The notes: generated by a model not told the origin, from the sequence alone. Shown: positions 1 to 11,040, numbered from the stretch's first letter. The stretch: 64,000 nt of DNA from Owenia fusiformis (GCA_903813345.2 CAIIXF020000001.1:17443915-17507914); one strand, 5' to 3'. Program-made: numbers and translations.

Positions 1-130
1 TCAGAGCCCCGGGTAAAAACAAATTCCCGGTGATTTAAATGGCAATTTCGCGACGATAATTTTTCGCGATTTTAACACCCTCGCAAAAAGCTCGAAACTA
101 AATCGCACGCGAATAATACCGGGCATACAG
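1..130. repeat. Right end of a CTGTA-type MITE, cut by the window edge
   Basis: The stretch ends CATACAG followed by TA (131-132). Read from the other strand the end is CTGTATGCCCGGTATTATTC, so it begins CTGTA and abuts TA like the elements at 25903-26238 and 42898-43397. Inside, the word TTCGCGA recurs (around 48-71). The left half lies outside the window, so the terminal inverted repeat cannot be confirmed here. Confidence 0.4.
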
Positions 131-199
131 TATTTTGAACTCTTACTATGACAGAAAAAGTTTAGGATCAGCTGTGGCTTCTGAAATTAATATTCCTTT

Positions 200-955
200 G
201 TGATAAAATGTATTGTCCCCCAGCAAATTGTTATTCCATCGAACAAAGTTCCGAGCGATAGGGAACGCCTCCGTCCGTCCGTCTGTCTGGGCAATAACTC
301 ATACCATGGCCCGATTTTGTTCATATTTTGTACACATATACCCTATGGGGGTAGAAGTTCTGCTCAAAATTTTCAAAATAGCTGCTCATTGAAAAATGGC
401 GGCCATTTTAGTGCCGATTTTACAGTAAGTTAGGTGCAATATGTATAACTGTAATAGTAATATGTTTAAAATGTAAAAATATAGAACATTAATAAAGCTA
501 GAAATGTAGATATTAAAGAAGCACATGGCAGCCATCTTGAAAAATGACAGCCTTTACTCGTTATTTTATGATTTTTGCTGTAGCTTGAAAAGTAGAGCTA
601 TTTTATTCATATTTGGTATGTGAATACTATAAGCATGGCACACTGTCTATACTATAACTCGAAAATTAGTGGAGCGATGGCACACTGTCTAATGACACTT
701 TTGGTAGAAGGTGGCCATTTTGAAAAATGGCCACCATTTCAACATATTTTACTATAACTCGAAAAGTAGTTGAGCAATTTTGTTCATATTTGGTATGTGA
801 ATACTATAAGCATGGCACTTTGTCTAATGACACTTTTGGTACAAGGTGGCCATTTTGAAAAATGGCCACCATTTATAGCTCACATGGTGAGCTCACTAGT
901 CTGTCTGTCTGTCTGTCCATCCATCCGTCCCTCCATCCATAAACAATAGTGGCAT
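200..955 (+). repeat. Dispersed repeat with GGCCATTTT hairpins
   Basis: This is a moderately repeated family built from a subunit of roughly 140-150 bp containing an exact 20-bp palindrome, GGCCATTTTGAAAAATGGCC, at 713-732 and 848-867. The palindrome is preceded by a conserved block (CTCGAAAAGTAGT, then TTTGTTCATATTTGGTATGTG, then AAGCATGGCACA). A CCGTCC/CTGT simple repeat lies at about 271-290 and 900-935. Other members are at 1800-2320, 34690-34915 (inverted), 38935-39110 with 42421-42520 (split by an insertion) and 60700-60875 (inverted). No open coding frame is convincing. Confidence 0.7.
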
Positions 956-959
956 GTTT

Positions 960-1745
960 TAAGACCTCCGTCGATAGGATTCCTGTTTTAAGAAATCTTT
1001 GTTCAACATCAATACAGAAAACTCTCCTATGACTCCTGGTTCAAAAGCTCGCCTATTTTCAAGATGGCTGTCATTTTTGTCTCGCGAAATTCACTTTTGT
1101 CCCATTTCCTAGCTTTACAAATAATTTCAGGTGTCCTGCATTGTAAAAAGCCATGGCAGTGTGAAGAGTAGTTGTATGAAATGATTTTGTAACAAAACAT
1201 CAGCAACAAGTTATATCCATTTTTTTATTTTCAGCCATTCTAGTTAACATTGATTTGTCAATCTGTCTTGCAAAATCCACTTTTGGACCATTTGCCTTAA
1301 ATCCTCTGTCAATAGGGTTCCTGTTTTAAGTTATTTTTGTTCAACATCAATACAAAAAACTCCCCTATGACTCCTGGTTCAAAAGCTCGCCTATTTTCAA
1401 AATAGTCGCCATTTTTGTCTCCCGAAATGCACTTTTGGCCCATTTCCTAGCTTTACAAATAATTTCAGGTGTCCTGCATTGTAAAAAGCCATGTCACTGT
1501 AAAGAGTAGTCGTATGAAATAATTTTGTTACAAAAAATCGGCAAAAAATTATATCTGTTTTTATTTTCAGCCATTTTAGTTAACATTGATTTGTCCATCT
1601 GTCTCTCGAAATCCACTTTTGGATGATTTGCCTTAAAACCTCTGTCAGTAGGATTCCAGTTTTAAGTTATTTTTGTTCAACATCAATTCAAAAAAACTCC
1701 CCTATGACTACTGGTTCAAAAGCTCACCTATAAAAATAATAAATA
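960..1745 (+). repeat. Tandem repeat, 338-bp unit, about 2.3 copies
   Basis: The block CTATGACTCCTGGTTCAAAA starts at 1027 and recurs at 1365 and, slightly changed, at 1702, giving periods of 338 and 337 bp. Within the first two units the match runs through the segment around TTTCAGGTGTCCTGCATTG. The third unit breaks off after about 45 bp. It lies inside the upstream intron of MRPS14. Confidence 0.75.
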
Positions 1746-1799
1746 ATATCCGTTTTTTTAATTTGTTGTCATTTGAGCCATCATTCACTTTTGAGCAAC

Positions 1800-2320
1800 A
1801 CCATGTGAGCCCAGTACCCACGGTACTATTTATAACGTATTTTACTATAACTCAAAAAGTAGTGGGGTGATTTTGTTCATATTTGGTATGTGAATACTTT
1901 AAGCATGACACACTGTCTAATGACACTTTTGGTAGAAGGCGGCCATTTTGAAAAATGGCCGCCATTTTAAAGTTTTTTATGATTACTCAAACAGTAGTGG
2001 AGCGATTTTGTTCATATTTGGTATGTGAATACTATAAGCATGGCGCACTGTCTAATGACACTTTTGGTAGAAGGCGACCATATAGAAAAATGGCCACCAT
2101 TTTAACGTATTTTACTATAACTCGAACAGTAGTTGAACGATTTTGTTCATATTTGGTATGTGATACTATAAGCATGGCACATTGTCTAATGACACTTTTG
2201 TTAGAAGGTGGCCATTTTTGCTATATACTTTGTTTGTAAAATTGCCAGCCATGGCTGTTCGATGAGATTTGCTACGCATTGGCGTTGCTGTTGTCTAGTT
2301 AAATGATGGATTGTCCTTCA
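1800..2320 (+). repeat. Further copies of the GGCCATTTT-hairpin repeat
   Basis: Three more subunits of the family at 200-955, with an exact palindrome at 1941-1960 and a decayed one near 2077-2103. The 3' end around 2256-2305 (GATTTGCTACGCATTGG and GTTGCTGTTGTCTAGTT) is shared with the members at 42490-42530 and 60703-60740, so it marks the conserved end of the repeat. It stops about 35 bp before the MRPS14 splice acceptor. Confidence 0.65.
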
Positions 2321-2353
2321 TATGTGGGCTGATGTTATGAATGATCTTTTCAG

Positions 2354-2536
2354 GAAATAGCTGACAAGGAAATGAAAGATCTTCCAAAGAGGAGCGCCAA
2401 TACTATGCTTACCAATCGGTGTGCTGTCACATCACGTGCAAGAGGGAGGGTAAAACGTTGGAATGTCAGCAGACTTGTCTTCAGACATTTAGCAGACTAT
2501 AATTATTTATCAGGAGTTATAAGAGCAAAATGGTAG
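2354..2536 (+). CDS. MRPS14: Mitochondrial ribosomal protein uS14m, terminal coding exon (partial gene)
   Basis: Last coding exon of the mitochondrial small-subunit protein uS14m, which binds the 3' domain of the 12S rRNA in the mitoribosome head. A splice acceptor (TGATCTTTTCAG) precedes 2354. The exon then reads in frame for 60 residues to TAG at 2534-2536. The translation begins EIADKEMKDLP and contains NRCAVTSRARG, a basic RVKRW segment, SRLVFRHLAD and a final LSGVIRAKW. It aligns collinearly with the C-terminal half of animal MRPS14, including the conserved NRC, SR.RG, R..FR.LAD and A-W terminus. The earlier exons (mitochondrial presequence and N-terminal half) are not in 1-2353, which is repeat-filled intron, so they lie left of the window. 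The exact splice junction argues against a retrocopy. Family known; placement inferred from sequence alignment by eye. Confidence 0.85.
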   Translation, partial: EIADKEMKDLPKRSANTMLTNRCAVTSRARGRVKRWNVSRLVFRHLADYNYLSGVIRAKW

Positions 2537-3706
2537 CAAAAATATATCATTAACTTATAATCAGACCATGTATAGTTAATTTCCACATTTGTTTATGTAA
2601 TACTACAGTAGTTCATTTAAGGGATTACCTGATTTAAAATGGATATTTTTCAAACATGAAATACAATACACAAAATATTAATTCACTTGTGAGCAGTGTA
2701 TGTATGAGAGCATCCTCTGATCACAGGGCTTCAAAATCCAGAATATATTCTTTCTTTTTACCCCCTGCGATAAGCAGTTAGCATTTCCCCAATTAAGAAC
2801 TCGCAATCTGATTAGCTGTCGCAACAGTGTGACAGAAATCATGTATACATCATTGTGCATTATTAAATCAGTGATTCAGCAGGGGGAAGAAGGAGGTACG
2901 GATTCTGGATACCTGCTTAGGAGGATGGTATGAGAGGAGTCTTCATGTGATTCAAACTTCAAAATCCCAAATGATGTAATTCATATCAAATATACAGTTG
3001 AAGTAGAATGTTGATATTAAATTTATTTAATTAATATGCCAGGTTTTGTGGTTACTACAAATACAAACTCCCAAATAGTAAATTAATTGTGTTATGTTCA
3101 AAATCACAACTTGACAAATTAAATCAAATAAAGAAAAATTATTAAATCCCAAATTCATTTGGGACAGAGGCATTTTATTTGCAACATTTGCTGTTTTGTG
3201 GATAAAAAAATTTATTGCAAATTATAGCAAAAATGCTCATTCCTCATGCATTGACATAGACTTTAATGTCCAGATTACTCATTTATACATCTAGCTATAT
3301 AGTATTTAGTTTCTATACACATGAGTAACATTAGGTAAACATTTTGACTTTGATCTTTCCAGCTCTAGTCATAAATCATCAACAAAATAATTTACAATTT
3401 TTACAATGGTTGATTCACGTATGCTACTTTTTATTAAGAATTGATCAATTTTAGAAGTTTGCGAAATAAATAAAATCAAATCCATAGGTTCTGGGCCGAT
3501 ATAAAGATGGCAGCATCAACAGAATCCAGCATTATCTGTTAAGAGAAACATAGATAAACACAGATCGATTATCATGCCATCTTTATTTAAAAATGATTTC
3601 TATCGCCCATAGCATATGATCAAATCATTGATCTAAAGTGTATTTTTCAAAAAACGTTCACTGTCTCCTGCTACTGCTGTCTACTGAATACATTTTTTTT
3701 TTATTC
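2537..3706. other. Intergenic: MRPS14 3' region and one MITE copy
   Basis: It holds the MRPS14 3' UTR (no single clear polyadenylation signal) and, at about 2704-2940, an imperfect-TIR element of roughly 240 bp. That element has CATCCTCTGATCACAGGG at one end and TACCTGCTTAGGAGGATGG at the other. An inverted copy lies at about 33680-33925. The rest is AT-rich without a recognisable feature. Confidence 0.5.
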
Positions 3707-4711
3707 CTATGTATTGTTATATCCAAATAATTCAACGACCTTGGCACAAGCTTTAATACTATGAACCATATGTATTTCTTCCTTAGTTAAACCAGTCCGC
3801 CATTTGTTTGGAATCTCTTTCGACTTGCGTTTAGTGCCATGAAGTATTTGGTCACTTCCTGAAAATGTATTATTATTTATCCAATCAGCAACTCTATTAT
3901 GAAATGGAATATTGATAAACTCGTACAACTTTTTCGCAATGCTTAATGGATCATAAGCAATGTGCTCATACTGTATCAGTTTTATCAAGGGCATCTTATG
4001 TAATTGAGATGCTGATTCTCTGGAGAGCCGTTGTAGAAATTCATAATTTGCTAAATCCATCTTGCACAAATCATTCATGTCTCTAAGTTTGTCAGCCATA
4101 TGCATATACATATTCTGACTTGGTAGCTGTTTCCTCGAATTAAGTACACCCCTAGGATCTCTGATCAAGAAGAACAAAGCAGTGTCACTGCCTAGAACAC
4201 CAGCAACACGCTCTAATGACTCTGCACGGATTATTTTTATCGCCACTATCTTTTTACTTGCACAAAGGTGTGGAACACTTTCAACGTCGTCAACACCCCT
4301 AAAGGTACTTTTCCATTTGCATTTTTTATTATTTTTCACCCTTGACAGAAAATCATTGTTACCAAAATCACAATTCAATATGTATTTTATGTATGCATTT
4401 TGTATTGTTGTTTTGTCTTTGGGATAATCGAAGTCGTGTTTTAAGCAGCCACAAATACGCAGTGGCTCAAATATGTAAAACACATCTGGATGCTGCGAAA
4501 ACAATTCAGAAAAGAAAGTTGATCCACTTCTCATATATGTAAATATAACTATTTTTGTTATATTCCTAGTATTATAGCTACCATCATTGGTAAGTGTTGA
4601 AAAATTGTTTGGTGTTCTGTAAGCATTAGATATTACATAGATTATAAATATAACGTTCGCAAGAAGTACTAGTGAAATTAATCCATGTTTTCCTGCTTTC
4701 CATCCAGGCAT
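3707..4711 (-). CDS. Golgi carbohydrate sulfotransferase, paralog 1 (CHST1/GlcNAc-6-O family)
   Basis: Type II Golgi membrane enzyme predicted to move sulfate from PAPS to a 6-hydroxyl of a GlcNAc, Gal or GalNAc residue on glycans; the acceptor sugar cannot be read from sequence. The 334-aa protein starts at the first in-frame ATG (MPGWKAGK). It has a short basic cytoplasmic tail, one membrane anchor at about residues 11-31, then a lumenal domain. The 5'-PAPS loop RSGSTF is at 61-66, the 3'-phosphate motif RDPRGVLNSR at 184-193, and the family C-terminus (YGT/HGT.R.S, NKWR) is present. An upstream in-frame GTG would add 7 residues, but the other two paralogs also have ATG at this point. A splice acceptor AG at 4732-4733, 20 nt before the ATG, suggests an untranslated 5' exon. 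The stem is about 12 residues shorter than in paralogs 2 and 3. No disabling change seen. Confidence 0.88.
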   Translation of the reverse strand: MPGWKAGKHGLISLVLLANVIFIIYVISNAYRTPNNFSTLTNDGSYNTRNITKIVIFTYMRSGSTFFSELFSQHPDVFYIFEPLRICGCLKHDFDYPKDKTTIQNAYIKYILNCDFGNNDFLSRVKNNKKCKWKSTFRGVDDVESVPHLCASKKIVAIKIIRAESLERVAGVLGSDTALFFLIRDPRGVLNSRKQLPSQNMYMHMADKLRDMNDLCKMDLANYEFLQRLSRESASQLHKMPLIKLIQYEHIAYDPLSIAKKLYEFINIPFHNRVADWINNNTFSGSDQILHGTKRKSKEIPNKWRTGLTKEEIHMVHSIKACAKVVELFGYNNT

Positions 4712-6130
4712 TGTTTCATGAAGCACTTCCACTGTGTATATGTGTAAATTGTCAACTGATATCCTGAAATTGCGACCTGCGATGAAACAGCTTTATTTCA
4801 CAACAGTCACAAGCATTATTTATAAATCGGATCAAGCAAGCAACTTTTTCAAAAATGGATAAAAGCAGCTTAATTTTATCCGATAGGCCTTTACAAAAGA
4901 AGAATGGCAATTCTATTATAGTTGCAAATCGCAATGAATGAAATAACATATAGTCTATGGTATGACTTCCGAATATGGATCCGTACACGACAAGCGCAGC
5001 AACATTTGAAGCAATATTTATGGAGGTGCATATGTCTTGATTCTTTTAAAATACCATTTGCTGAAAAAACTTAAGGCTTTCGGGTCGAAAAATGTCTTTC
5101 ATCACAAGGGGTCAAAAAACGTAAATATTTCGATTCGACCTTTTAGGGCCAACACAGTTACAACATGTAGTCTGTATATTTTCTTCCATGCCAATTAAAA
5201 TCGAGTGGATCACCGGCCAGTGAACTGAGTTTGAGGATGAGATGAAAGATACACGAGCAAAATGTCGACTGTCACGACGATCTAATCCCAATTTCAAAAG
5301 TTCCAAATATCAACACATCTCACCTTTTCAGGATGGTTAGTGTTAAGCTAGCCGTGCACCAATGGGACATGTCTGACTTGGTCCCTTTGTCCGTTTTGTC
5401 CCAACTTGATCCGCTGTCTGGCTGTTGTCTCCCGTACATCAAAAATGTCCACGTTGTCTCATGAGTGTCCCCTGGAAATGTCCGAGCTTGTCCCTTCATG
5501 TCCCATGAAAATATTTCACTCTATAGCCCCCATCATTTCCCATTGTTGTACGGCCATCATCATAAACCATGACATCTTATATCTTCTCAGCCCTGAGATG
5601 TTTCGGGTGAAACAGAAGCACGGTGCCCAAAAAATCGTTCCGGTGTAAAAGGGTAGGAGGTCCTATCAAATTATGGTCCTACTCTCCATTGATTTATATG
5701 GTGACCTAAATACAACTCTTTCCTTTATTATCTTACACACACTCAGGGCCAGTAAGGGCCGTTTAGAAAGGGGACCATAAATTGTCCATAATCCCCGGCG
5801 GAACATAATTTCTTTCACACCTGACTTGTTTTTTCACAACCATTTGGACTCGATTTATGGAAAAGTGTGGTAGGTTTGTAAAGGAGAGGTATCGATATGG
5901 TGAACTGAATCCAACAATTACTGAAAACATTCTATAAAAAACACTGTCCTTTATGTAATGTTGACTGATTGGCAACAATTTAATGGAAAAATCATTTACA
6001 TATATTTTATATAACTGTTTTTGTTAACGTTTTTTGTTTTTTAGTACAATTGTTTTTGTTCCTTTCTACCAATTCTAAGAATGAAATAAAGTGCCTTTCC
6101 AAACCTTGTTGGAACAAAATAGCATATACA
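4712..6130. other. Upstream flank of sulfotransferase 1
   Basis: The segment at about 4740-5000 is shared with the upstream flanks of paralogs 2 and 3 (for example GCAGCTTAATTTTATCC and AATGGCAATTCTATTATAGT), so the duplication includes upstream DNA. At 5365-5515 the word TGTCC/TGTCT recurs every 10-15 bases. From about 5880 a repeat block begins (GGTATCGATATGGTGAACTG) whose counterpart ends near 8222-8240 in inverted form. The same block recurs inverted at 16390-22860. Confidence 0.5.
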
Positions 6131-6138
6131 TTTTCTTA

Positions 6139-6321
6139 GACCTCTCAATATTATAGTTATACAAAGGAAATTTTGGTTGATTTAACGAAAAGTATGTAAA
6201 AACTTAAAACAAAACCCCCCAAAATATATAAAAATTAAGATAAACATTTTATTTCATTAACAAGATACTTTTTTTAAATCGACCAAACTTTCCTTTGTAC
6301 AATTACAATATTGAGAGGCCT
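6139..6321. repeat. Short foldback, 47-bp arms
   Basis: Left arm 6139-6185 starts AGACCTCTCAATATTATAGT. Right arm 6275-6321 ends ACAATATTGAGAGGCCT and is its near-perfect inverse around an AT-rich loop of about 90 bases. An inverted copy of the whole hairpin sits at 16577-16749. Confidence 0.7.
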
Positions 6322-6452
6322 GAACACGTTGTGTTTATGTCGCTTTGTTCCAATGAGGTTCGGATAGATGTTTCATTTCATTCTGAACATATGACACCAC
6401 AAGAACGAAAGAAGTGTCTGATGTGGTTTCCAAAACAATATAGAGAAAAGTA

Positions 6453-7460
6453 TACAAGGGTCGATCCAGATATTCTGATAAAAATGCTCTCATTTTTTTA
6501 TTTTTGGGAGTTATAACATCAAACTTGCACAAAATGAGGATAATTTAATTGCTCATAAAATATGTAAGTTTAGTCAACATACGGGCACTAATGCGTTGCT
6601 AGGGTAAAAAATTTGGTAACCATGGAAACGGGACCTGGGACAAGTAGCTTTTCTGTCTCTTCATATTTTGTCTTTACATACTTTTATATCCATTATGACC
6701 CATTTTTGAGTCAAATATTCTTCAATTAGCATTTTAGCAGGTGCACCTACAATCAATTAAGTGCTTTGTGACATCACAACAGACAATTGTCCATTGTGAG
6801 CGAATAGAAGCTGGCTCCAAATTCAAATCACTTGAGCAAGTTTGCAGGTATTGAGAATCCATCTGAGATAAGCCGTGAATAAACATCGCCCTGACAGAGA
6901 TTTTACTGACTTCATCCTCCACCATGATAGTGCCCCATCTCATTGAAGTGAATGTGTGCAAACTGCTATCAGAGAGAGCATGGGTATGGAGCTGTCGGTC
7001 ATCCCCATATTCCCCTGATTTAGCGCCATTGGATTTTGCGATTTTTGGGAAACTGAAGAGTGACCTCAAAGGCAGGCGTTTTCATGATGTCAATTAATGA
7101 GATGAAACAGGCAGTTATGCGTTCCCTGCACACCAACTTCCCTGACTGCAATGATGTATATACTCGCTGGGTTGATAGACGTAGACGATGTGTGGCTGCA
7201 CAAGGACATTATTTTGAGCGCATGCGTACATAAAGGACATAATAGTTGATTTAATCAGTCTGTGAGACTCTTGATTTTGTAGCTAAACTTTTATTCTAGT
7301 TTTATTGTCCCAGGTGCAGTTACCATGGCAACGAAAAAGTTTTATTTTTATATCTTTTGCCAAAATAAAATATCTTTTGTCTGTCCAAATTACAAGTAAT
7401 AACTTCCAAAAATAAAGAAATGAGAGCATTTTTATCAGAATATCTGGATCGACCCTTGTA
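6453..7460 (+). mobile_element. Decayed mariner-type transposon
   Basis: Terminal inverted repeats of at least 38 bp: the left end reads TACAAGGGTCGATCCAGATA and the right end reads GATCGACCCTTGTA on the + strand. TA flanks both sides. The interior holds a broken transposase (6880-7233). Isolated ends of the same family (GATCCAGAAGTTCTGATAAA) occur at about 15615-15650 and, inverted, 23464-23508. The right end directly abuts the foldback at 7461. Confidence 0.8.
6880..7233 (+). pseudogene. Mariner transposase C-terminal remnant
   Basis: In the frame starting at 6911 the reading FILHHDSAPSH ends in a stop; it matches the second catalytic aspartate block of mariner transposases (HHDNAPxH). About 100 bases on, in another frame starting at 7011, SPDLAPLDF and GKLKSDLKGRRF match the third aspartate block. 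A third stretch near 7100-7233 ends RWVDRRRRCVAAQG and YFERMRT, matching the family C-terminus. At least one internal stop and one frameshift separate the blocks, so the gene is dead. Confidence 0.8.
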
Positions 7461-8106
7461 TACAGGGTGTCCCGAAAGTATGGGGGCCCCCCTAGGCAGA
7501 CATATTCCAGTGTCCTCATAGTATGTATCATATATCATTTTAAAGCTTATCCAAAGTTACATTGATTTGCCAAGTATTATGGTTTAACTCCCAAATGGGA
7601 AAAAGTTACAGTCATTTTAAAAGTTAGTGTTTTGTCAAAATAAAGTTCAATTTTACACCACACTACTAGTGTATGAGACCCCCCTTGGCTATGTTAACAG
7701 CAGCAATTATTTTCAAATATGACCTTAAAAGCCCTTCAAAAAGGGATGTGGAATTTCATAACCCTCTTAAAACCTGTTAAGGCACTTTAGAAGAGTTTCC
7801 TTAGAGTTTCTACCCTCACCATTCTCTTTTTCCAACTCAATATCCATCCGACCCGAAAAGAATTGCTGCTGTTAAGATGGCCTGGGAGGACACATTGACT
7901 AGTGATTTGGTGTAAAATTGAACTTAATTTTGACCAAACACTAAATTTTGAAATGCCTGTAATTTTTTAACATTTGAGAGTTGAACCATGATACTTGGCG
8001 AATCAATGTAACTTTGGATAAGCTTTAAAATGAAATATGACACATACTTTGACAACACTGGTATATGTCTGCCTAGGGGGGCCCCATACTTTCGGGACAC
8101 CCTGTA
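7461..8106. mobile_element. Foldback MITE, TACAGGGTGTCCCGAAAGT ends
   Basis: Left end TACAGGGTGTCCCGAAAGTA; right end is the inverse and finishes at 8106 (GGGACACCCTGTA). The arms, about 265 bp each, are inverted copies throughout, with a spacer of about 110 bp. The flanking dinucleotide is TA. A truncated copy of the left half (49407-49725) sits just before MTERF3 exon 3. No coding capacity. Confidence 0.85.
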
Positions 8107-9690
8107 TATATATAATTCATATTGATAATGTTACCATCCAAAAGATGACCACTAAATTGTCGATGTGTAAAATTTTCAGAATGTTTTGAAGACTGGTTTA
8201 AGAGAAACGTGTGTTAAAAAGTTCACCATATCGATACCACACTTTTGGTTATGACATTGCTTTCACTTGACTTTATGTAAATATATTGGATTTCAATAAC
8301 TTACCATACTTTATCTTCAACTTCAGGCACCCGCAAACGCGTTAATTGTAAGAACCGTTTGCTATAGTCTGGTTATTTCGGGAAATGAGCGATTCTGTCA
8401 GTGTTTTTACCTATTTTGCCTGAAAATCACTAGCCTGTTTTGTATCTAATGAATACACCAATCCATAATGAAAGTAGCCATATTGTGAACGCAAATCACG
8501 ATTTAAAAGAGTTTAGATAAGTAGCAATTGTCGAAACAATCTTTTTTAGATTGAACCATTTGGACGTGACCAAAATATTCCACTTAATGATGTTGACTTG
8601 TTATTCTGTTATTGGAACGATTCTGACTTGTAGCACACATTGAGGTTGAACCATTTAGAAGTGTGGAACAGTTCCATAAACATTATATATTTCCAACAAA
8701 TCATCACAGTGGATTAGGACAGTGGAAGAAATCGTCTAAATGATAATATCATTAATTAAACGTATTAAGAGATACTTGTCTAGATTATGGAATCATTACA
8801 GATAAATGTACTTTACTTGATCGTTTCCAGGGCCAAAAGGCTTGTAGAGAGAAAGGATGGTTGTTTACTTTTTCTGTGTTTTGCCTCTTTGCTTTTTTTA
8901 ATTTCGGAATATGTTTATTGGCTTTAAACTGACTCCCATGCTAATATTAATGCAAAGAAATTTAGTGAAAGTTGAGAAGAAATAGTTCGTTTTAACCGTC
9001 ATTTACTGTTAAAAATCCACTGGTTTGCCTCTGGATTGTTAACAATTTGATTCGTTATTATTTGTTATCATTTTATAATTTGCCTCACAGCATGCACATA
9101 TTTGCATCATATTCTTCTTTAGACATTCCCCTTAACTTTCAATGCACTAAATTAGGGTTGGCTAATAAAATTTGGAACATCTTTCTATTTATTCAATTTT
9201 CTTTATACTTGCAGTTCAGTCCACAAAAATTCAGATAATGATATAATAATTATTTGTGAAAATGTTAATCATAAAAGTATGTATGTATGATTATTTTTGG
9301 CTCGTCATGGTCATGATCTGTATACTGCGTAAGTCATGGAATTTTCCAATTTTTCTCTGCTTTAAACATCATTACTGGAAATACAGCATCTCATATCATA
9401 CATTATTACCACCTTGCAGGGCATGTTCTAGGGGTTTTAGTACTAGTTGAGAAGGCATTTAAATTGCTATATTGACGTGAGCAATATTGTGTCGAGCGTT
9501 AATGACTTTAGTCGGGCAATAATGACATTATCCGCCCGGCTATGTTTCCCGGGAAAAGTGATGTCGTTCAGTGCGTAAGATTTTCTATTTCAAATTTGCT
9601 ATCTCAGCCCTGGGCCATAACGGTGGTAATAATAGTAATAACGTCATTTCTGCGGACAAAATAGTGAAATAGCGGCCCTTGGTCCAATAT
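8107..9690. other. Intergenic, no gene recognised
   Basis: About 8222-8240 holds the inverted partner (AGTTCACCATATCGATACC) of the block start at 5893, closing a repeat element of roughly 2.35 kb that contains the mariner and foldback above. The rest, to 9690, is AT-rich with no convincing coding, RNA or repeat signal. Confidence 0.4.
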
Positions 9691-9697
9691 TGAACAA

Positions 9698-9825
9698 ATA
9701 TTTCACTCTATTGAGGTGAATACCTGTACATCTTTCACAAGTGATATTCCACGAAGCCCGAAGGGCAAGTGGAATATCACCTTGTGAAAGATGTACAGGT
9801 ATTCACCGAAAATAGAGTGAAATAT
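9698..9825. repeat. Perfect-looking hairpin, about 55-bp arms
   Basis: Left arm 9698-9752 and right arm 9769-9825 are inverted copies (for example ACCTGTACATCTTTCACAAG against CTTGTGAAAGATGTACAGGT). The short loop GAAGCCCGAAGGGCAA is itself palindromic. Confidence 0.8.
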
Positions 9826-10258
9826 ATGTTTTATTGTATCATGTATATGCATGTACACTCTAACATCAACTTTTCGTCTTCAGATATTTTTACGAATCTA
9901 CTCGGTTCGTCTGCCATTTTGACTTACACTTTTCTAAATTATTTACACTGAACGAAAACAAATTCTTTGAAAATTCCCGGGAGTGTGGGATATCGCTAGA
10001 TATCTCACGGTTGTCTTATCTGATTAGCATTGCCATTGAATATCGCCAGATATCCCACGACATGTGACCCGGTTTTGACCAATCATAATGTCGCTAGCTA
10101 GATAGTGATATAATAATTCACTATATTGCCCTTTGAAATGACGTTATTGTACTATTATCCAGGGGAGACATGTCTAGTTTCTCCTAGAGATAACTACATA
10201 ATGTTTTAGTTGATGGAAATTGTGTTGAGACTATTTGAAGGGCACATATTTATAGGAT

Positions 10259-11040
10259 ATCCTATGATTTTGAGGAATATCATTTTTATCTACGAGGTGA
10301 TATTGATATCTGCACGAGAGAGCAAAGCGAACGAGTGCATATATCAATATCACCGAGTAGATTAAAATGATATTCTGAAAAAAATCATAGGATGTTCTTA
10401 TTATCCTACACTTAAAAGGAGTGTACTAAATGTATAATATCATTGCAAAATGAATTTCATGCCAAATAGAGTCAATTTGGCGGGAAATCAACAAGCGGAG
10501 TATATCGTCACAATATCCTCCGCATATTGGGTTTTCCGGAGTATATCGTCACGATATCCTCCGCCCGGAGTATATCATCACGATATCCTCCGGTTATTCA
10601 TTTTTTAATGTTATTATACATTTAGTACACTAAGTGTAGGATAATATAGCTTAATTGGCCTCAGCTTTTTTCAAAACTGGCACAATATGTCTCAAACCTA
10701 TCATTTAAGCCAAGCATAATACAGGTCATGCTGATTGATCAGGTGGGTGGAGGACATGTTCAGTAATTAAATGTGCTTGTATGTTCATATTTACAGAAGC
10801 TGTTGACGATGAATTGTTTTTCAATTTTCTAAAGTATTGAAGATAATACATGATAAACAAAAAAGTTACAATCAATGGAAAAATGTTCCAATTTTTTTTA
10901 TTCAACGCAAAAGTTTTCTGAACTTGTACTCCCTCAACCTGAACAATCAGTCTGAGCTCTATTTGGCAGCCATTCATGGCTTAAATGATGTTTTGAGACA
11001 TATTGTGTCAGTTTTGAAAAAGAGCTGAGGTCAGTTAAGC
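10259..11040. repeat. Cluster of nested inverted repeats
   Basis: Three hairpins follow one another. Arms 10259-10315 and 10335-10393 (ATCCTATGATTTTGAGGAAT and its inverse) surround the loop GAGAGAGCAAAGCGAAC. Arms 10400-10438 and 10613-10645 (ATTATCCTACACTTAA against TTAGTGTAGGATAAT-like) enclose three 27-bp near-palindromes. Arms about 10650-10716 and 10968-11040 are also inverted copies. The whole cluster is bracketed by direct copies of one flank, about 10155-10255 and 11050-11145 (TTGATGGAAATTGTGTTGAG in both), which suggests an insertion or a local duplication. Confidence 0.65.
10496..10592. repeat. Three near-palindromic 27-mers
   Basis: Copies at 10496-10522, 10537-10563 and 10566-10592 each start CGGAGTATATC, have TCA in the middle and end GATATCCTCCG (copy 1 has AATATCCTCCG). 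Each is almost its own reverse complement. They sit in the loop of the 10400-10645 inverted repeat. Confidence 0.75.

Noticed and set aside
4711-4732. Starting sulfotransferase 1 at the upstream in-frame GTG
   Set aside because: The GTG lies across the shared splice acceptor, and all three paralogs have an ATG at the same place 20 nt after the AG.
8305-8360. Donor-like ATG/GTAAGTT on the - strand as an untranslated first exon of sulfotransferase 1
   Set aside because: No equivalent seen upstream of paralogs 2 and 3, and several transposons lie between it and the acceptor.
10496-10592. CRISPR-like repeats
   Set aside because: Three near-palindromes with gaps of 14 and 2 bp; no spacer pattern and a eukaryotic setting.
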